Shown: piece by piece, positions 16,949-25,292 of the stretch | Layout: each line of letters starts with the position of its first letter | How positions within the stretch are numbered: position 1 is the stretch's first letter | Assembly (NCBI RefSeq): GCF_900109355.1 | Contig: NZ_FOBF01000005.1 | Location: 310,001 to 374,000 of the forward strand | Origin: Nonomuraea pusilla | GTDB lineage: Bacteria; Actinomycetota; Actinomycetes; Streptosporangiales; Streptosporangiaceae | Length of the DNA stretch: 64,000 bases | Reading direction: 5' to 3' | Program-made: the position numbers and the translations under genes | The notes under the pieces: generated by a model | Database searches by the model: none | What the model was told of the DNA's origin: nothing | Seen by the model: the letters and a program-made list of their open reading frames with translations, nothing else

Positions 16949-17661
16949 CATCCCTGCTGCTGCTCGCCGCGTCGTCCACAGCCTGCGCGGTCTGGCTGTG
17001 GACAGGGCCGACCGTAGCCGCCACCCGGCTCCACAGGCTGACCTCCACCTCGCGCGTCTTCGACTGGCGCTCGCCGCGCCGCCTGCTGACGCGCAGCACC
17101 CCGGCACGCCGCGCCGACGCCTGGCGCCACGCCTCGATCGAGCTGTGCCACGCCCTGTCCGCCGAACTGTCCGCCGGGCGCACGCCTGGCGAGGCGCTGA
17201 CCAAGGCGCTCGCCGCCGTGGAGCTCCCCGACCCGGAGGCGGCGAAGCCGATCCTCGCCGCAGCCAGAGACGGCGGGGACGTGGCGGCGGCCCTCCTCTC
17301 CGCCGCGCCGCAGCAAGGCGGCGAGGGGCTGCGCAGGCTGGCGGCGTGCTGGCAGGTCGGCGTCACCGCCGGCGCAGGCCTGTCGGCGCTCGTGGAGCGC
17401 GTGGCGATGACATCACGCGCCGCCCAGGCCCACCGCCAGGACGTCGCCGCGCAACTCGCCGGCCCCCGCGCCACCGCCTCGATGCTGGCCGCGCTGCCGG
17501 TCCTGGGGCTGCTCATGGCGGGAGCCCTGAACATGCGGCCGCTCGGCTTCCTCTTCGGCAGCCTGCCCGGAGCCGCCTGCCTGCTGTCAGGCGTCGCCCT
17601 CGACGCCTGCGGCCTGTGGTGGACCAACCGCATGGCCGCCCGAGCCCAACCCCCCGGATGA
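16945..17661 (+). CDS. tadB: Tad secretion system membrane protein TadB-like (T2SSF domain)
   Basis: This 238-residue inner-membrane platform protein begins with a hydrophobic segment (TSLLLLAASSTACAVWLW). It has a GspF/T2SSF cytosolic helical domain (CHALSAELSAGRTPGEALTK through GLSALVERVA) and ends in two membrane helices near residues 178-222. TadB and TadC together form the platform on which the ATPase works. ATG 16945 overlaps the stop of the repeat ORF. A perfect 10-bp inverted repeat (16974-16983 / 16994-17003) lies inside codons 10-20. Confidence 0.85.
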   Translation: MTSLLLLAASSTACAVWLWTGPTVAATRLHRLTSTSRVFDWRSPRRLLTRSTPARRADAWRHASIELCHALSAELSAGRTPGEALTKALAAVELPDPEAAKPILAAARDGGDVAAALLSAAPQQGGEGLRRLAACWQVGVTAGAGLSALVERVAMTSRAAQAHRQDVAAQLAGPRATASMLAALPVLGLLMAGALNMRPLGFLFGSLPGAACLLSGVALDACGLWWTNRMAARAQPPG

Positions 17662-17674
17662 AGGGACTCCACCA

Positions 17675-18901
17675 GTGCCCCTGGAACTCCTCTCCGCCCT
17701 CCTGGCCGCCACGGCCACCTGGCTCCTGCTGCCGCGCACCACACCCGCTGACCGCCTGACCTCCCTCCGCCCACCTCAGAGCTCCCACAGGTCGGCAAGG
17801 AGCCCCAGCGACAGAAGACCGATCAAGAACCCGAAACCCGGACGCCCGAAACCCAACCCCGAGAACCCGTCGAAAAGAGGCCCCAAGAAGCGCACGCACC
17901 CAGACCGAAGGCCGGGTACGGGGGCGTGGGCAGCGACGGGGCGGAGGCGTGAGCGTCCAGGGCTGAAGCTCGGGGCTGGCGGTCCGGTGACGGTCGGGCC
18001 AGGGATCGGCGGTGGGCGGTCGATCCCGCCTGCTGCCGAACTGGGGGCAAGCACCGACCGGTCGCCATCCCCGCCCGCTCACCAGCCCCTCCCCGCCCCG
18101 CCCTGGCCACCACCCGAACCCACCCACAAGCCACTCACCACCTCCAAGCCTCCAAGCACCCTGACCATCCCGAACCCCCTCGCCACCTACACCGCCCCGA
18201 CTGCCACCAATCTGCTCACCGCCTCCGAGCTGCTCACCACCAACTCCCTCACCGCCTCCGATCCGCGCATGACCTCCCAGCCGCTCACCGCCTCCAAGCC
18301 GCTCACCGCCGGAACCGTTCTCACGGCCCTGGCTCTCGGCGCGCTCATCGGGCTGCTCGTAGGCGGCGTCGCCGGCCTGGTGGCAGCACTCCTGACCGTC
18401 CCCGTCGCGACCGTGGCCCTACACCGGCAGGAGTCGCCCCAAACCCAGCGTGACCGCGAGAGGATCGCCGCCGACCTGCCGTTCGCCGCCGACCTGATGA
18501 CCGCCTGCCTCCTGGCCGGACGTCCCGTCAGCAGCGCCACGGAGACGGCTGCCGAAGCCGTCGGCGGCCCGCTGGGGCAACGGCTCACCTGGGTCAGCAC
18601 CCAGCTCCGCCTCGGAGCCGACCCTGAGCCCACCTGGGCGACGCTCTCGGACGATCCCGGCACGAGGGGCCTGGCGAGGGCGATGAGCCGGGCGGCCCAA
18701 ACCGGAGCTCCGGTAGCCGACGTCCTGACCCGGCTGGCGGACGACGCCCGCGACGCCGCCAGAGCCTCCGCCCTGGCGGCGGCGAGACGCGTCGGAGTCA
18801 AGGCCGTCGCACCGCTGGGCCTGTGCTTCCTTCCGGCCTTCGTCCTCCTGGGCATCGTCCCGGTGGTCGCCGGGCTCGCCTCCACGATCGCCCTCCCATG
18901 A
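17675..18901 (+). CDS. tadC: Tad secretion system membrane protein TadC-like with long low-complexity linker
   Basis: This 408-residue T2SSF protein is split by an unusual linker. A short hydrophobic N-terminus (LELLSALLAATATWLLLP) is followed by about 190 residues that are basic and Pro-rich, then rich in Thr/Ser/Leu with repeats such as LTASELLTT, LTASDP and LTASKPLTA. The normal TadC part then begins (membrane helix near 220-245, T2SSF helices from RIAADLPFAADLMTACLLAG, C-terminal helix FLPAFVLLGIVPVVAGLAS). Typical TadC proteins lack this linker. GTG 17675 starts 13 bases after the tadB stop. Confidence 0.8.
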   Translation: MPLELLSALLAATATWLLLPRTTPADRLTSLRPPQSSHRSARSPSDRRPIKNPKPGRPKPNPENPSKRGPKKRTHPDRRPGTGAWAATGRRRERPGLKLGAGGPVTVGPGIGGGRSIPPAAELGASTDRSPSPPAHQPLPAPPWPPPEPTHKPLTTSKPPSTLTIPNPLATYTAPTATNLLTASELLTTNSLTASDPRMTSQPLTASKPLTAGTVLTALALGALIGLLVGGVAGLVAALLTVPVATVALHRQESPQTQRDRERIAADLPFAADLMTACLLAGRPVSSATETAAEAVGGPLGQRLTWVSTQLRLGADPEPTWATLSDDPGTRGLARAMSRAAQTGAPVADVLTRLADDARDAARASALAAARRVGVKAVAPLGLCFLPAFVLLGIVPVVAGLASTIALP

Positions 18902-18980
18902 GGACGGCACCACCCAGACCACGCCGCTGCGGGGCGCGGCGCGCCGGTCATCCACAGCAAGGCGCGCCTACTCACCGGAT

Positions 18981-19007
18981 ATCCCCAGAACGCCGCTCGG
19001 CCCCGCG
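18981..19007 (+). repeat. 27-bp box upstream of the pilin-like gene, copy 2
   Basis: ATCCCCAGAACG followed by CCGCTCGGCCCCGCG, matching the box before ssd at 23 of 27 positions. It lies 78 bases before the pilin-like ATG and about 80 bases past the tadC stop, so the pilin and minor pilin genes may have their own promoter. Confidence 0.5.
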
Positions 19008-19085
19008 CCCCACCACCCGCTGAACGACCCTTGGACCGCCACGCCGGCCAGCCCGGCACCCGACCAACCACACCCGGAGAAGACC

Positions 19086-19418
19086 ATGCACCCCATCGCC
19101 AAGACGGCCTCCAGCTCTGACACCCGCCCGAAGGCGTCTGAGGGCAACCAGGCAGGCCAAGCCCCCACCGCGTCCCCTGCCGGGGGAAGCAGCATCGAGC
19201 CGCCCCAGCCCGCTGCCCGCCCCGGCTGGGGGCGGTTCAGCAGATGGGCGGCGTACGCGAAGGCCAACCGGGAGCGCGGCATGTCCACGGCCGAGTACGC
19301 GGTCGGCACGATCGCCGCCTGCGCCTTCGCGGCCCTCCTGTTCAAGGTCGTCAACAGCACCGAAGTCCAGGAGATGCTCAGCTCGCTCGTCGACAGAGCA
19401 CTCAAGACCAACGGCTGA
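19086..19418 (+). CDS. DUF4244 Flp-pilin-like protein
   Basis: A 110-residue protein with a long basic/Pro-rich N-terminal part and a single hydrophobic helix, GMSTAEYAVGTIAACAFAAL (residues 65-84), as in Flp-type prepilins, where cleavage occurs near the Gly and the Glu sits five residues after it. DUF4244 proteins (Rv3656c) hold this position in actinobacterial Tad loci and are thought to be the major pilin. ATG 19086 has a GGAGAAG site. The 65-residue leader is longer than in typical Flp prepilins, so export and processing may differ. Confidence 0.85.
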   Translation: MHPIAKTASSSDTRPKASEGNQAGQAPTASPAGGSSIEPPQPAARPGWGRFSRWAAYAKANRERGMSTAEYAVGTIAACAFAALLFKVVNSTEVQEMLSSLVDRALKTNG

Positions 19419-19421
19419 CTG

Positions 19422-19829
19422 ATGCTCCCCATCAGGGCACCTCAGATCCGTGTACGTGGTGCCTGTCGTGTCGAGCGGGCCAGAAGGCGGTCGGGCGCAC
19501 GCGGATCGGTGACGGCTGAAACGGCCGCCGTGCTGCCCGCCCTCATGGTCGTCCTGGCCGCGGCCCTGTGGGCCGTCCAGGCGGTCAACGTCCAGCTCGA
19601 ATGCGTCGACGCCGCCCGCGCCGCGGCCAGAGCCGCCGCCAGGGGCGAGCCGGTCGATCAGGTGCGAGACATCGCCCGCGCGGGCACCCGGCCCGACGCT
19701 CAGATAGCCATAACCCGAGATAGCGACATGACAAAAGTAGAGATCACCGTGGATGCCCGCCCGTCCTGGGCGACCTCCTTGCCTGCCCTGCGCATCTCCG
19801 CCACGGCGTCCGCGGCCACAGAAGATTGA
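19422..19829 (+). CDS. TadE-like minor pilin
   Basis: This 135-residue protein has a basic N-terminus (residues 1-30) and a TadE-type hydrophobic segment starting GSVTAETAAVLPALMVVL, with the conserved Glu after the cleavage-like Gly. The extracytoplasmic domain follows. It starts 3 bases after the pilin-like gene. It corresponds to Rv3655c. TadE pseudopilins are needed for pilus assembly in characterised systems. Confidence 0.82.
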   Translation: MLPIRAPQIRVRGACRVERARRRSGARGSVTAETAAVLPALMVVLAAALWAVQAVNVQLECVDAARAAARAAARGEPVDQVRDIARAGTRPDAQIAITRDSDMTKVEITVDARPSWATSLPALRISATASAATED

Positions 19830-19882
19830 TCAAGAACTCCGGCACTCCAAGAGCCCCGCAGCCAGTGAAAAGAGCAGATGAC

Positions 19883-20284
19883 ATGACCGTGAAGCAGCAG
19901 GCGACGCCTTCTCGCCCGTACACCGGAGACCGGGGGTCGGCGACCGTCTGGGGAGTGGCACTGATGGGCCTCCTCATGGCGGTGGCCACGGCGCTGGCCG
20001 GAGTCGGTTCGCTCCGGGTGGCCCGTCACCGGGTGAACGCCGCGGCCGACCTCAGCGCCCTGGCCGCGGCGAAGCTGGTCCTGCTCGACCCCGAATCCGC
20101 ATGTGCCGGGGCCGCGTCGCTGGCGGCCGCGAACGGTATCAAGCTAACGAAATGCCAGGTGAGCGGAGAAATCGTTGACGTCTGGACAGAACTCACCGTC
20201 ACGCTACCGATATTCGGAACCCGTACATTGACCGGCAGGTCCCGCGCAGGACCAGCAGAAACAGAATCCGACCTCATCACCTGA
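19883..20284 (+). CDS. TadG/Rv3654c-like secretory protein
   Basis: This 133-residue protein has one N-terminal membrane helix (DRGSATVWGVALMGLLMAV) and the AADLSALAAAK segment found in TadE/TadG-like helicase/secretion-neighbourhood proteins (Rv3654c family). ATG 19883 gives MTVKQQATPS; a TTG at 19826 that overlaps the tadE stop would add 19 residues and is the alternative. Two cysteines flank the extracytoplasmic part and may form a disulfide. It is the last gene of the Tad locus; a hairpin follows. Confidence 0.75.
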   Translation: MTVKQQATPSRPYTGDRGSATVWGVALMGLLMAVATALAGVGSLRVARHRVNAAADLSALAAAKLVLLDPESACAGAASLAAANGIKLTKCQVSGEIVDVWTELTVTLPIFGTRTLTGRSRAGPAETESDLIT

Positions 20285-20304
20285 CAAACCGAGGCATGTG
20301 ACAA

Positions 20305-20344
20305 GGGGCGCTGCCGGAAAGGAACACCACTCGTGCAGCGCCCC
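20305..20344 (+). terminator. terminator of the Tad locus
   Basis: A perfect 10-bp stem GGGGCGCTGC / GCAGCGCCCC with a 20-base loop lies 21 bases after the last tad gene. Confidence 0.6.
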
Positions 20345-21318
20345 AGAATTGGCAAGGGCTGTGCCGTCGCGCCTGGCCGGCCTGGACGCTCACCAAAGGG
20401 GAGGACGGAATGCCGCCAGTTGATCGCCGCGCGGGCGGAGTCAACGCGGCGCTCTCACGTCCGGCCGAACGCCTGGCCCACCCCTGGAGCCTCCAGAGCC
20501 CGGCCGTTCACCCGGGGTGTGAGCAGCGGCGACGGTGAGGACAGCCGGTTCGCATGCAGGGCTTGCCGCTGACGAGGCCGAGAATGTGGGGAGGCCCCAC
20601 AGGGAGAGAAGCGGCGGCTTGATGGAAGGTGAGCTCGCGAACACCTGCCGTCAGTTCGCACTCCGCACAGAACGGCTCACCCATTCTCGCAGGGTGGGAA
20701 CGGAGCGCCTTTATCTGGAGGTCAACGCAAGCAGCGGAGTGGTCCTTCTTGGAAGGTGAAAGTCGTGGCCGCGGTGCCCTTGTCAGTTCCCGCCGGTTCG
20801 ATTCGACAGCGAAAACGGGACGCCTGATGGCCACCAGCCACAACACAGGCACGACCAGGGCCTACTTAATTGCGGAGTGCTCGGCGTAACCGCCGGGCAC
20901 CGCAGTCACCTTCAAGGTGTGAACCCTGCCAGAGCCGTATACGCGGCGGAGCTCCTGAGCGCCAAGCGGAGCCGCCGAGGGGGTGCCGGCCTGGATCACC
21001 TTCCCGTCGGGCGGCTTGGGCGATCAGGCGGGCGACCACATCAGCGGGGAGGCCTTCGGGCGGGAGAGGCCATCGGGGGGAGAGGCCATCGGGTGGTGAA
21101 GAGCATCAGGTGGAAGGGCTCAGGCGGGAGGCCCATCAGGCGCAGGAGGCCATCCGGCAGGAGAAGCGATCAGGCGGGAGAGAAGATCAGGTGCAGGAGG
21201 CCACCGGGAGGGAGGCGCGATCAGGTGGGGGAGGCATCAGACGGGGAGGGCACCAGGTGGGAGGCGCGATCAGGCGGAGGAGGCACCGGGCTGGGAGGGC
21301 ACCAGATGGGGGAGGTGA
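20345..21318. repeat. gene-free interval with degenerate G-rich repeats
   Basis: No gene is supported between the Tad locus and the helicase. From about 21015 to 21325 the plus strand is an irregular purine-rich repeat with the recurring core GATCAGGYGG (for example near 21021, 21168, 21188, 21219, 21269, 21318) and GGGAGGC spacers. The first part (20345-21000) shows no recognisable element. Confidence 0.7.
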
Positions 21319-24285
21319 TCAGGTGGTGGACGTGGACGGCGAGGTGAGGAGGGTGTCGAGGAGGTGGATGGCGCCGCGTTTGTCCAACGGGTCGTTGCCG
21401 TTGCCGCACTTCGGGGACTGGATGCAGGACGGGCAGCCGCGGTCGCACTCGCAGGAGGCGATCGCTTCCCTGGTGGCGGTCAGCCAGTCCGTCGCGCGGG
21501 CGTACCCGCGTTCGGCGAACCCGGCTCCACCCGCGTGGCCGTCGTACACGAAGACGGTGAGCTGGCCGGTGTCGGCGTGCAGTTCGGTGGAGACGCCGCC
21601 GATGTCCCAGCGGTCGCAGGTGGCGAAGAGAGGGAGGAGGCCGATGGCGGCATGCTCGGCCGCGTGGGCGGAGCCGCCGAGGTCGAACCCCTGCTCGGCC
21701 AGCGGGGCGACCACGTCGGCCGGCAGCGTCCACCAGACGGCGCGGGTGCGCAGGGTACGCGGCGGCAGGTCGAGGGGTTCGTCGCCGACCATCTCCCCCG
21801 ACTGGATGCGTCGCTTGAGGTATGACACCACCTGCCGGGTCACCTCGACCTCGCCGAAATGCAGCGTTCCCGGTCCGAGGGGGTGGGAGCGGTGGGCGGA
21901 GATGATCGAGATGTCGGTGATGTCGCGGGCGAACGTGCTGTAGTCAGGGGCGGCACCGGACACGAGGGCCACGCCTGCGTCGAGGTCGAGGTGCTCCACG
22001 AGGAACGTCTCGCCCTGGTGCAGGTAGACGGCTCCGGTGTGGACCGTGGTGTGGGCGGAGGGCTCGTCCACGCTGCCGAGCAGGCGGCCGGTCGACGACT
22101 CGACCACCTGGATGAGCGTGCCGCCTCCGCCGCGGATGTCGGCCAGGTCGGTGGCGCGTTCGCGCTTGGTCCAGAACCAGCCGTTCGGGCGCCTGCGCAG
22201 CAGACCCTGGGAGACGAGGTCGGCGAGGACGTCGGCGGCGGTGTCGCCGAAGGTGGGCAGGTCGTCCTCGGTCAGGGGGATCTCGGCCGCCGCGGCGCAC
22301 AGGTGGGGGCCGAGGACGTACGGGTTGTCGGGGTCGAGGACGATCGCCTCCACCGGCTGCCCGAAGAGGGCGTCGGGGTGGTGGACGATGTAGGTGTCCA
22401 GGGGGTCGTCCCTGGCGATCAGCACGGCGAGGGCGTCCTGCCCTGCCCGGCCCGCCCGGCCGGCCTGCTGCCAGAGCGAGGCGCGGGTGCCGGGCCAGCC
22501 GGCGATCAGGACGGCGTCGAGGCCGGAGACGTCCACGCCGAGTTCGAGGGCGTTCGTGGTCGCCAGGCCCATGATCGTGCCCGAGCGGAGCGCTTTCTCC
22601 AGGAGCCGGCGGTCCTCGGCCAGGTAGCCGGCGCGGTATGCGGCGATCTTGTCCGGCAGCTCGGCGGCGTCCTGCAGCTCGGCCCCGTCCCGGAGGCCGC
22701 CGATCGGCGCGGCGGGGTCAGTGACGGCGGCTGGGGTGGCCTGGTCGGCCATGCCGCTCAGATCCGCTGTGGCGCCGGGGCCCGCGGCAGCATCTATGTC
22801 GGTGGCCGCATGCGGGCCGGCCATGTCCCTCAGGTTCTCTGCCGGGGTCAGGCTGAGACTGCTCGGGTGAGCTGCGGCGCTGCGGGTGACCGCGGCGCTC
22901 AGGTCGGTGACTGCGGCGCTCAGGTCGGTGTCCGCCTTCGGTTTGCTCACGCCGCCCGTGCCCGTGCCCGTGCCCGTGCTCGCGCTCGCGCCCGTGCCCG
23001 TGCCCCCGCTCGCGCCCGTGCCCGTGCCCGCGCTCACGCCCGTGCCCGTGCCCGTGCTCGCGCCCGTGCCCGCGCTCGCGCCCGTGCCCGCGCTCACGCC
23101 CGTGCCCGTGCTCGCGTCGGCGCTGCCCCGGTTGAGGCTGGCGGGCGGGCGTGGTTCATGAGGCATGGACGGGTCGGCGTCGTCCTGGGCAGTAGTCCGC
23201 TCGGTGGGAGCGGCTGGCGCCGGGTGTCCGTGGGACGAGGTGGTGTGGCGCGCATGGGAGTGCCCGATGTGGGGGTGGCGGTGGGAACCGGTGTGGTGCG
23301 CGGAGAGGGAGAAGGCGACGTCCTGGAGCTTGGCGCGGGCGGACATCGCCACCGTTTCCGCGCCCCGGCGGGAACGGATGAACGCGAGCGTGCGGACGTT
23401 CGCGAGCACGAGGTCCGCCAGGAGGTCCGCCGCCTCGGCCGTGGCCGTCCGGCGCACGGGAGCCCCGCCCTCGCCCCGCAACTCGGTCAGGGGCGGCTCC
23501 CAGAGCGCGATCGTGGTGGAACCCTTGGGGGACGAGTCCGTGGTCACCTCGTCCATCTCGAGCCCGGTGAGGCGCTTGGCGAAGACGCCCGGCTCGCTGG
23601 CCGTCGCGGAGGCGAGGATGAAGGTCGGGCGAGAGCCGTACCGCGAGCAGACCCGGCGCAGGCGGCGCAGGATCTGGGCGACGTGCGAGCCGAAGACGCC
23701 GCGGTAGCCGTGGCACTCGTCCACGACGACCATGCGCAGACGCCGGAAGAACGACGACCACTGCGAGTGCCTCGGCAGGAGGCTGCGGTGCAGCATGTCC
23801 GGATTCGTCAGGACGTAATTGGCGTGCTGGCGGATCCAGGTCCGCTCCTCGAACGGCGTGTCACCGTCGAAGCAGGCGGCGCGCACCTGCGTGATGCGCA
23901 GCTCGCGCAGCCCGCGGAGCTGGTCGGCCGCGAGTGCCTTCGTCGGGGTCAGGTAGAGGACGGTGCCGCCGTCGAAGCACGCGGCGACCGCCGGCGTCAG
24001 GTAGGCCAGCGACTTGCCCGACGCCGTGCCCGTCGAGATGATCACGTTTCGGCCACGGAACGCCAGGTCGGCGGCCTCGTACTGGTGCGGCCAGAGCCCT
24101 GTGACACCCCGGTTCGCCAAGCGCGTAACCAAGATCTCGGGGGCCCAGTTCGGCCAACTCGCTTGACCGGCCTGACGTGCTGGAACATGCTCCACATGAG
24201 TGACGCGCTCATGACGTGCAGGAACACCAAGCAGGTGCTGGAGGAGTGGACCTGCCTGTTGTGGGGAGGATGGCGTGGAAGTCAC
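21319..24285 (-). CDS. superfamily 2 DNA helicase, MrfA/YprA-like, with low-complexity insertion
   Basis: This protein of about 988 residues has RecA-like domain 1 (motif I STGTASGKSLAYL, motif II VVVDECHG, motif III ILASATAS) and domain 2 (LATTNALELGVDVSGLD, QQAGRAGRAGQ). The C-terminal DUF1998/MZB zinc domain has its four cysteines in CECDRGCPSC and SPKC. This is the MrfA-type repair helicase (Rv3649; SCO3550). Between LAFIRSRRGAETVAMSARAK and DKIAAYRAGYL, normally close together, lie about 220 extra residues: His-rich, then Ala/Ser-Thr-Gly repeats. A TTG 9 codons upstream (24312) is an alternative start. Confidence 0.9.
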   Translation of the reverse strand: MTSTPSSPQQAGPLLQHLLGVPARHERVTHVEHVPARQAGQASWPNWAPEILVTRLANRGVTGLWPHQYEAADLAFRGRNVIISTGTASGKSLAYLTPAVAACFDGGTVLYLTPTKALAADQLRGLRELRITQVRAACFDGDTPFEERTWIRQHANYVLTNPDMLHRSLLPRHSQWSSFFRRLRMVVVDECHGYRGVFGSHVAQILRRLRRVCSRYGSRPTFILASATASEPGVFAKRLTGLEMDEVTTDSSPKGSTTIALWEPPLTELRGEGGAPVRRTATAEAADLLADLVLANVRTLAFIRSRRGAETVAMSARAKLQDVAFSLSAHHTGSHRHPHIGHSHARHTTSSHGHPAPAAPTERTTAQDDADPSMPHEPRPPASLNRGSADASTGTGVSAGTGASAGTGASTGTGTGVSAGTGTGASGGTGTGASASTGTGTGTGGVSKPKADTDLSAAVTDLSAAVTRSAAAHPSSLSLTPAENLRDMAGPHAATDIDAAAGPGATADLSGMADQATPAAVTDPAAPIGGLRDGAELQDAAELPDKIAAYRAGYLAEDRRLLEKALRSGTIMGLATTNALELGVDVSGLDAVLIAGWPGTRASLWQQAGRAGRAGQDALAVLIARDDPLDTYIVHHPDALFGQPVEAIVLDPDNPYVLGPHLCAAAAEIPLTEDDLPTFGDTAADVLADLVSQGLLRRRPNGWFWTKRERATDLADIRGGGGTLIQVVESSTGRLLGSVDEPSAHTTVHTGAVYLHQGETFLVEHLDLDAGVALVSGAAPDYSTFARDITDISIISAHRSHPLGPGTLHFGEVEVTRQVVSYLKRRIQSGEMVGDEPLDLPPRTLRTRAVWWTLPADVVAPLAEQGFDLGGSAHAAEHAAIGLLPLFATCDRWDIGGVSTELHADTGQLTVFVYDGHAGGAGFAERGYARATDWLTATREAIASCECDRGCPSCIQSPKCGNGNDPLDKRGAIHLLDTLLTSPSTSTT
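22958..23123 (-). repeat. hexamer minisatellite inside the helicase gene
   Basis: The plus strand is built from CCCGTG and variants (CTCGCG, CTCACG, CCCGCG), read on the minus strand as codons for alternating Gly/Thr/Ala/Ser. It is the core of the insertion in helicase domain 2. Confidence 0.9.
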
Positions 24286-24454
24286 TGTTTCCAGTCTTGC
24301 ATCGATGGGCAAAGTCGCCGGGAATCGTGATTTCGTATAGACACAAGCCAGACGCGTGGTTGAATGCCGCGCGTCAGGGTCGGACGATCTGGGGCCACGC
24401 TCCAGATTGCCAGGCCCGCAAGAGTACTTTCGCAGGCGAGGCGCTGGAGGATCT

Positions 24455-24805
24455 GTGGATCTGAAGTTGGATCACCGCACCGAAGACGGACTCACCATCG
24501 TGGAGGTCGAGGGTGAGATCGACGTCTACACGGCGCCGAGATTGCGTGAGCTCCTCATCGACCTGGTGAACAAGGGCAACTTCCGTCTTCTCGTCAACAT
24601 GGAGAAGGTCGACTTCCTCGACTCCACCGGCCTGGGCGTCCTGGTCGGCGGGCTCAAGCGGGTTCGCGCGCACGACGGCTCCCTGGAGCTCGTCTGCACG
24701 CAGGAGCGCATCCTCAAGATCTTCCGGATCACCGGTCTGACGAAGGTCTTCGGGATCTACGCTTCGGTCGACGAGGCCAAGGAAGCTCACGGCAAAGACA
24801 AGTAG
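24455..24805 (+). CDS. bldG: anti-sigma factor antagonist BldG
   Basis: This 116-residue STAS-domain protein is nearly identical in plan to Streptomyces BldG. It starts (M)[11 protein letters not shown] and contains [14 protein letters not shown], the phosphorylated-Ser motif [19 protein letters not shown] and [12 protein letters not shown]. BldG controls aerial growth, sporulation and antibiotic production by partner switching with anti-sigma factors. GTG 24455 has a GGAGG site 4 bases upstream. The next gene, encoding its cognate kinase-like protein, starts 1 base after the stop. The protein supports assignment to a sporulating actinomycete. Confidence 0.95.
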   Translation: MDLKLDHRTEDGLTIVEVEGEIDVYTAPRLRELLIDLVNKGNFRLLVNMEKVDFLDSTGLGVLVGGLKRVRAHDGSLELVCTQERILKIFRITGLTKVFGIYASVDEAKEAHGKDK

Positions 24806-24806
24806 C

Positions 24807-25235
24807 ATGGCTACCGTCGAGCTGACGTTCAGCGCTCTTCCCGCCCACGTGCGGACCGCCCGCTTGGTGGCCACGGCGATCGCTCGCCGCACCGGTGTGG
24901 AGGAGTCGCTGCTGGACGAAGTCAGGCTCGCCGTGGGTGAGGCGTGCTCCCGGGCAGTCGAGGCGCACCGCGCGCACTGTCCGGGCGAGCCCATCCGCAT
25001 CGAGCTGCGTGACGATTCCGGACGGTTCGAGGTCACGGTCAGCGATCAAGCCCCCAGTGACGAGATCACCCAGGACGAGCCGTTCGACCTGGGCATGCTC
25101 TCCGATTCGTTCATGTCGGGCTTCGGGATCGCGGTCATCGCCGGCCTGGCCGACGACGTCGAGGTGTTCCCCAGCCCCAAGGGGACGGACATCCGCATGA
25201 GCTGGCCTGCGAACGGGCGTCTGACCTCTCTCTGA
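24807..25235 (+). CDS. RsbW-like anti-sigma factor / serine kinase, BldG partner
   Basis: This 142-residue HATPase_c_2 (GHKL) protein has an N box LDEVRLAVGEACSRAV, a short G1 box region DQAPSD and a GFGIAVIAGLADDVEV segment. It corresponds to the gene co-transcribed with bldG in Streptomyces (SCO3548). It probably phosphorylates BldG and/or binds a sigma factor. ATG 24807 follows the bldG TAG by one base. It marks the last gene of the conserved block before the 9-kb insertion. Confidence 0.88.
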   Translation: MATVELTFSALPAHVRTARLVATAIARRTGVEESLLDEVRLAVGEACSRAVEAHRAHCPGEPIRIELRDDSGRFEVTVSDQAPSDEITQDEPFDLGMLSDSFMSGFGIAVIAGLADDVEVFPSPKGTDIRMSWPANGRLTSL

Positions 25236-25268
25236 ACACCCGCCGCCACCCGTCCACACGCGTGCACG

Positions 25269-25292
25269 GCCGCCGCCCCCAGGGGCGGCGGC
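25269..25292 (+). terminator. terminator of bldG operon
   Basis: An 11-bp stem GCCGCCGCCCC / GGGGCGGCGGC with a very short loop lies 33 bases after the operon's last stop codon. Confidence 0.6.

Noticed and set aside
20795..20835. tRNA-like GGTTCGATTC sequence
   Set aside because: No acceptor stem or anticodon arm can be formed around it.
22958..23123. CRISPR-like array at the regular hexamer repeat
   Set aside because: There are no unique spacers and the unit is 6 bp within a coding frame; it is a minisatellite.
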